Assembly (NCBI GenBank): GCA_019925795.1
Contig: CM034311.1
Coordinates: 41,085,472 to 41,149,471 of the forward strand
DNA length: 64,000 bases
Source: Dendrobium chrysotoxum
Taxonomy: Eukaryota; Streptophyta; Magnoliopsida; Asparagales; Orchidaceae
Direction: 5' to 3'
The notes under the pieces are model-generated. The model was given only the letters and a program-made list of their open reading frames with translations. It was not told the DNA's origin and did no database searches. Positions within the stretch are counted from its first letter, which is position 1. Every line of letters begins with the position of its first letter. A program made the position numbers and the translations under genes. Below are positions 61,245-64,000 of this stretch, piece by piece.

Positions 61245-64000
61245 TGTTGACCTCATTTTTGTATGAGGTCACTAGGACCCACTTGGGTTTCTTTTTAGTG
61301 ACCTAATAATAGGGAGGTGTCCACCCTTCAGTCATAAAGGTCCTAATAAAGACCCAATTCAAACCCAGTCAAACCCAGCTCTACCTTTTAATTCAATCTT
61401 TAATCCAACCTTCAATCAACATTCAATCAAATTTCAAATCATATCCAATTAATTTCAATCATTCATTTGATTTTCATTGATATGAATGATTCAAGGTCAA
61501 TCATTTAACTCTTAAATCCAACCCAAATCTAACATTCCAAATCAAACCTTCAAGGTCAAGGACCTAGGTCCTGAAACCCTTTCTGGGTGAACTTTCTGTC
61601 ACCTAGAAACCTAGTCAAGTGACCTCCAAATCATGATCCGTCAATTGCATATTGTCCAAACATGTCTCTAAGATCAAACCTCCAAATTTGAGCTCAATCC
61701 AACACTCCTAGCCCCTCAAACTGAATCTTTTTCCAAAGGCTACAAAACCTTCCATTATTTATAGCCTATGCCACTAGACTTGCTATCCAGAGCAATTTGA
61801 CCTTGGGACCCTCTCCAAACTCTCCAATCATAGTCATGACTTTTTCTATGATTGGTTGACCAATAAATTGCACTTTTCCATACCCAGTTTGACTCAGTGT
61901 TGACCAGGGGTCAAAATAACCAAAATGCCCTTTATAGGGATTTTTGGTCTTTTCCCCAAAGTTCAACATGACCTTCCCATATCAATATTCAAAACCTATT
62001 CCAATGGATCCTAAATATCATTAGGAATATATTGGACCCAAACTCAAGTCTTGATTTGACCTAGTTGACCAAGTCAACCAAGGTTGACCAAAAATGCCCC
62101 TTAAGGTTTCAAATGTCAATTTCAATCCAAATGACCTTACCAATGTATGAAACCACCTCCATTGATCTCAAAATACTCATTTGAACCTTTTGACCCAAAG
62201 TCAACCTATGGTTTGACCATGTTGACCAAGTCAACCATGGTTGACCAAATCAACCCTTAACCCACATTAAGGTCAATTTCAATGCTTGAACCCATTTTAA
62301 ATCAAATCAATCCCTCAAAATCATTCAATTGGACACCCTTGACATGTCCAAAGCTTTCCAAGTCAAGATCCCCCTTGGGTTGACTTGGTCAACCCATTTG
62401 GAGGAGTCAAAACCCTCTCCAAACCCCTTTAAGCCTATGGAAAGAGCCAAACCATGGCCACATCACAATGCCACCTTGGCAAACCTTTATCTCAATCCAA
62501 AACCTTCTCAAAACTGCTGGAAAATGAACAATTTCCCTCTCTTAAGAGGCCCTAAGCCAACCCCTTAAACCAAGCCAAGCATTGGTTCACCCAAATGGGG
62601 GAAAAGGCTTGGGTCCCCTTTCCCATAGACCAAGAGAGGTCACACTCATCACCAATCCTATTACCTAGCTTTGGGTAGCTTAGGAGACACTTGTCATGCA
62701 TCCAAACTCCTTCCAAACAAATCAAGACCATCCAATCCAAAAGCCGAGGGTTAAGGTGGAAGAAATCTAACCTAAGGAGGAGGATTCATTATTCACTCTC
62801 CTTCAACTCTCCCTCAACTCTCCTCCAGCCTCCAACCTTCCTAAACCCTTTCCCATCTTCTCCAACCATTTCTAAGGCTTTTTCAAGCTTCTTCCCATCA
62901 TTTCCAAGCCTCAAATCACTATTTTAGTGATGAGAGAGCATTCTAGAGAGAGAAAGAGGGTTTTCCAACACAACTTTTGATCCAGCTAGATCCGGCTCTT
63001 TGTGTCTTCATCAAAGTTGTAGAGGATCACTGCAGCTTTCCAACAATCTCAAGATCTCAACAATCCGACGGTTGGATTGTAAGTTATGCTCATTTTAAGT
63101 TTAAATTTTAATTTGAAACTGCTCAAAAATTTCATTGTTTGGGGTCTCCAAACTCTAGGCAATGAAAGTTCATGTTCCCATGAGTTTATGTTTCAAATTT
63201 CGTTAAATCTCGACGAGTATTTTGAAAGTTATGAGTGTTTCAATTTTCTAGTTCATTTTGGACTAAAACGGCTTTGATCGATCTCGGCCGTCCGATTTTC
63301 TATCTTTCTCGATCGGACAGCTCGGGGTTAGTGATGGCATGGATAGGTGCTTGATAAACAGTACTTCTCATGTCAAAATGCCACAAGCCACCGCTGTTTT
63401 GGCGCCGATCATTGCCAATGATTGGCACCGCTTATTCATGGACTTAAAAATTTAAAAAAATAGTCATAACTTTCAAAATTTATAGTAAATTCATTTTTCC
63501 ACCAAATTAAGTGTTTTTAGGCTCGTTGGAAAGATAATTTAGCCTAGTATTTATTAAAATTAATTTTGAGTTGATTTGATTACTGGATTGTGAGATATTT
63601 CTATTTCTTTGAAATAGGTTTTTTATGATTTTCTCACAATCCAGTGGTCAATTGAGCCCCAAATTTTGGTGGAAGGTATTTGGGTATCTTAGGCATGCAC
63701 TATAATTTACTTAGGTTCAGATACCCATTGAATTTCTATGATGTGAATTTTTAAGGTAATGGGTCCATTTTGGACCCAAAACTTTGAAAATTCATAACTC
63801 CATTTTTCTATAGAATTAGGTCGCATAACTTTTGTGGTGTGATTGCATATGTGTGAGGGTTAGACAAACCAAATTTCACGCCTATTTGAATAGTAGAGAC
63901 ACCTAGGAAAAATAATTAAGGAAAAGTCTAGAAAACTTAGAAAATTCCTAGGGGGTTGTACACACACCCAATAGGGGTGAAACTTGAAAATTAAAAACTT
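61245..64000. mobile_element. Second copy of the long LTR family (runs off the window)
   Basis: It starts TGTTGACCTCATTTTTGTAT, matching 3,043 onward. Homologous blocks in the same order continue through at least 62,830 (for example the 'gagggagattc/ctccctcaactc' zone versus 4,890-5,000), and then a 'cgatcggacagctcgg' zone near 63,310 versus about 5,430. Several 'gttgaccaagtcaacc' words repeat within it. Like the first copy it has no ORF of note. Confidence 0.65.

Overview
This is a plant nuclear window: AT-rich, dense in retrotransposons and MITEs, with two intact, intron-rich protein genes. I see no prokaryotic features. A monocot is my best guess. The first LARP1 exon is strongly GC-rich, as in monocot 5' GC gradients, and the Argonaute resembles the AGO6/AGO16 subgroup. 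The species is not identifiable by eye.

Layout. 1-14,000 is a nest of LTR retrotransposons. A chromovirus pol 3' end and LTR (+) sit beside a decayed Athila-type Ty3/gypsy element (-). The Athila protease is split by about 7.8 kb of ORF-less, very AT-rich LTR-type sequence. 14,916-33,268 (+) is a complete 15-exon LARP1 gene coding for 1,010 aa, with a La motif and a C-terminal DM15 region. Its seventh intron is 11.4 kb and holds Copia debris and several DNA elements. 34,341-37,052 (-) is a nearly full-length RTE-type LINE with a clean target-site duplication; its reverse transcriptase has lost the catalytic segment. 37,665-50,128 (-) is a complete 22-exon Argonaute of the AGO4/6/9/16 clade. 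All exons join in frame to 880 codons, and the Asp-Glu-Asp-His catalytic set is kept. A probable untranslated first exon and TATA box lie near 53,385-53,472. 53,500-64,000 is intergenic. It contains an intronless Argonaute fragment (processed pseudogene), several repeat arrays, and a second copy of the long LTR family seen at 3,043.

How the parts relate. LARP1 and AGO are convergent, with the LINE between their 3' ends. LARP1 proteins bind mRNA caps and 5' ends and control translation and decay. AGO4-clade proteins carry 24-nt siRNAs in RNA-directed DNA methylation of transposons. There is no sign that the two genes work together. The Argonaute's own introns are loaded with inverted-repeat elements of the kind that usually feed that pathway. 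I reconstructed both gene models by hand from splice sites and reading frame. I found no new multi-gene system. The most notable items are the divergent AGO with a GC-AG intron, its retro-pseudogene relative, and several insertions whose target-site duplications can be read directly.
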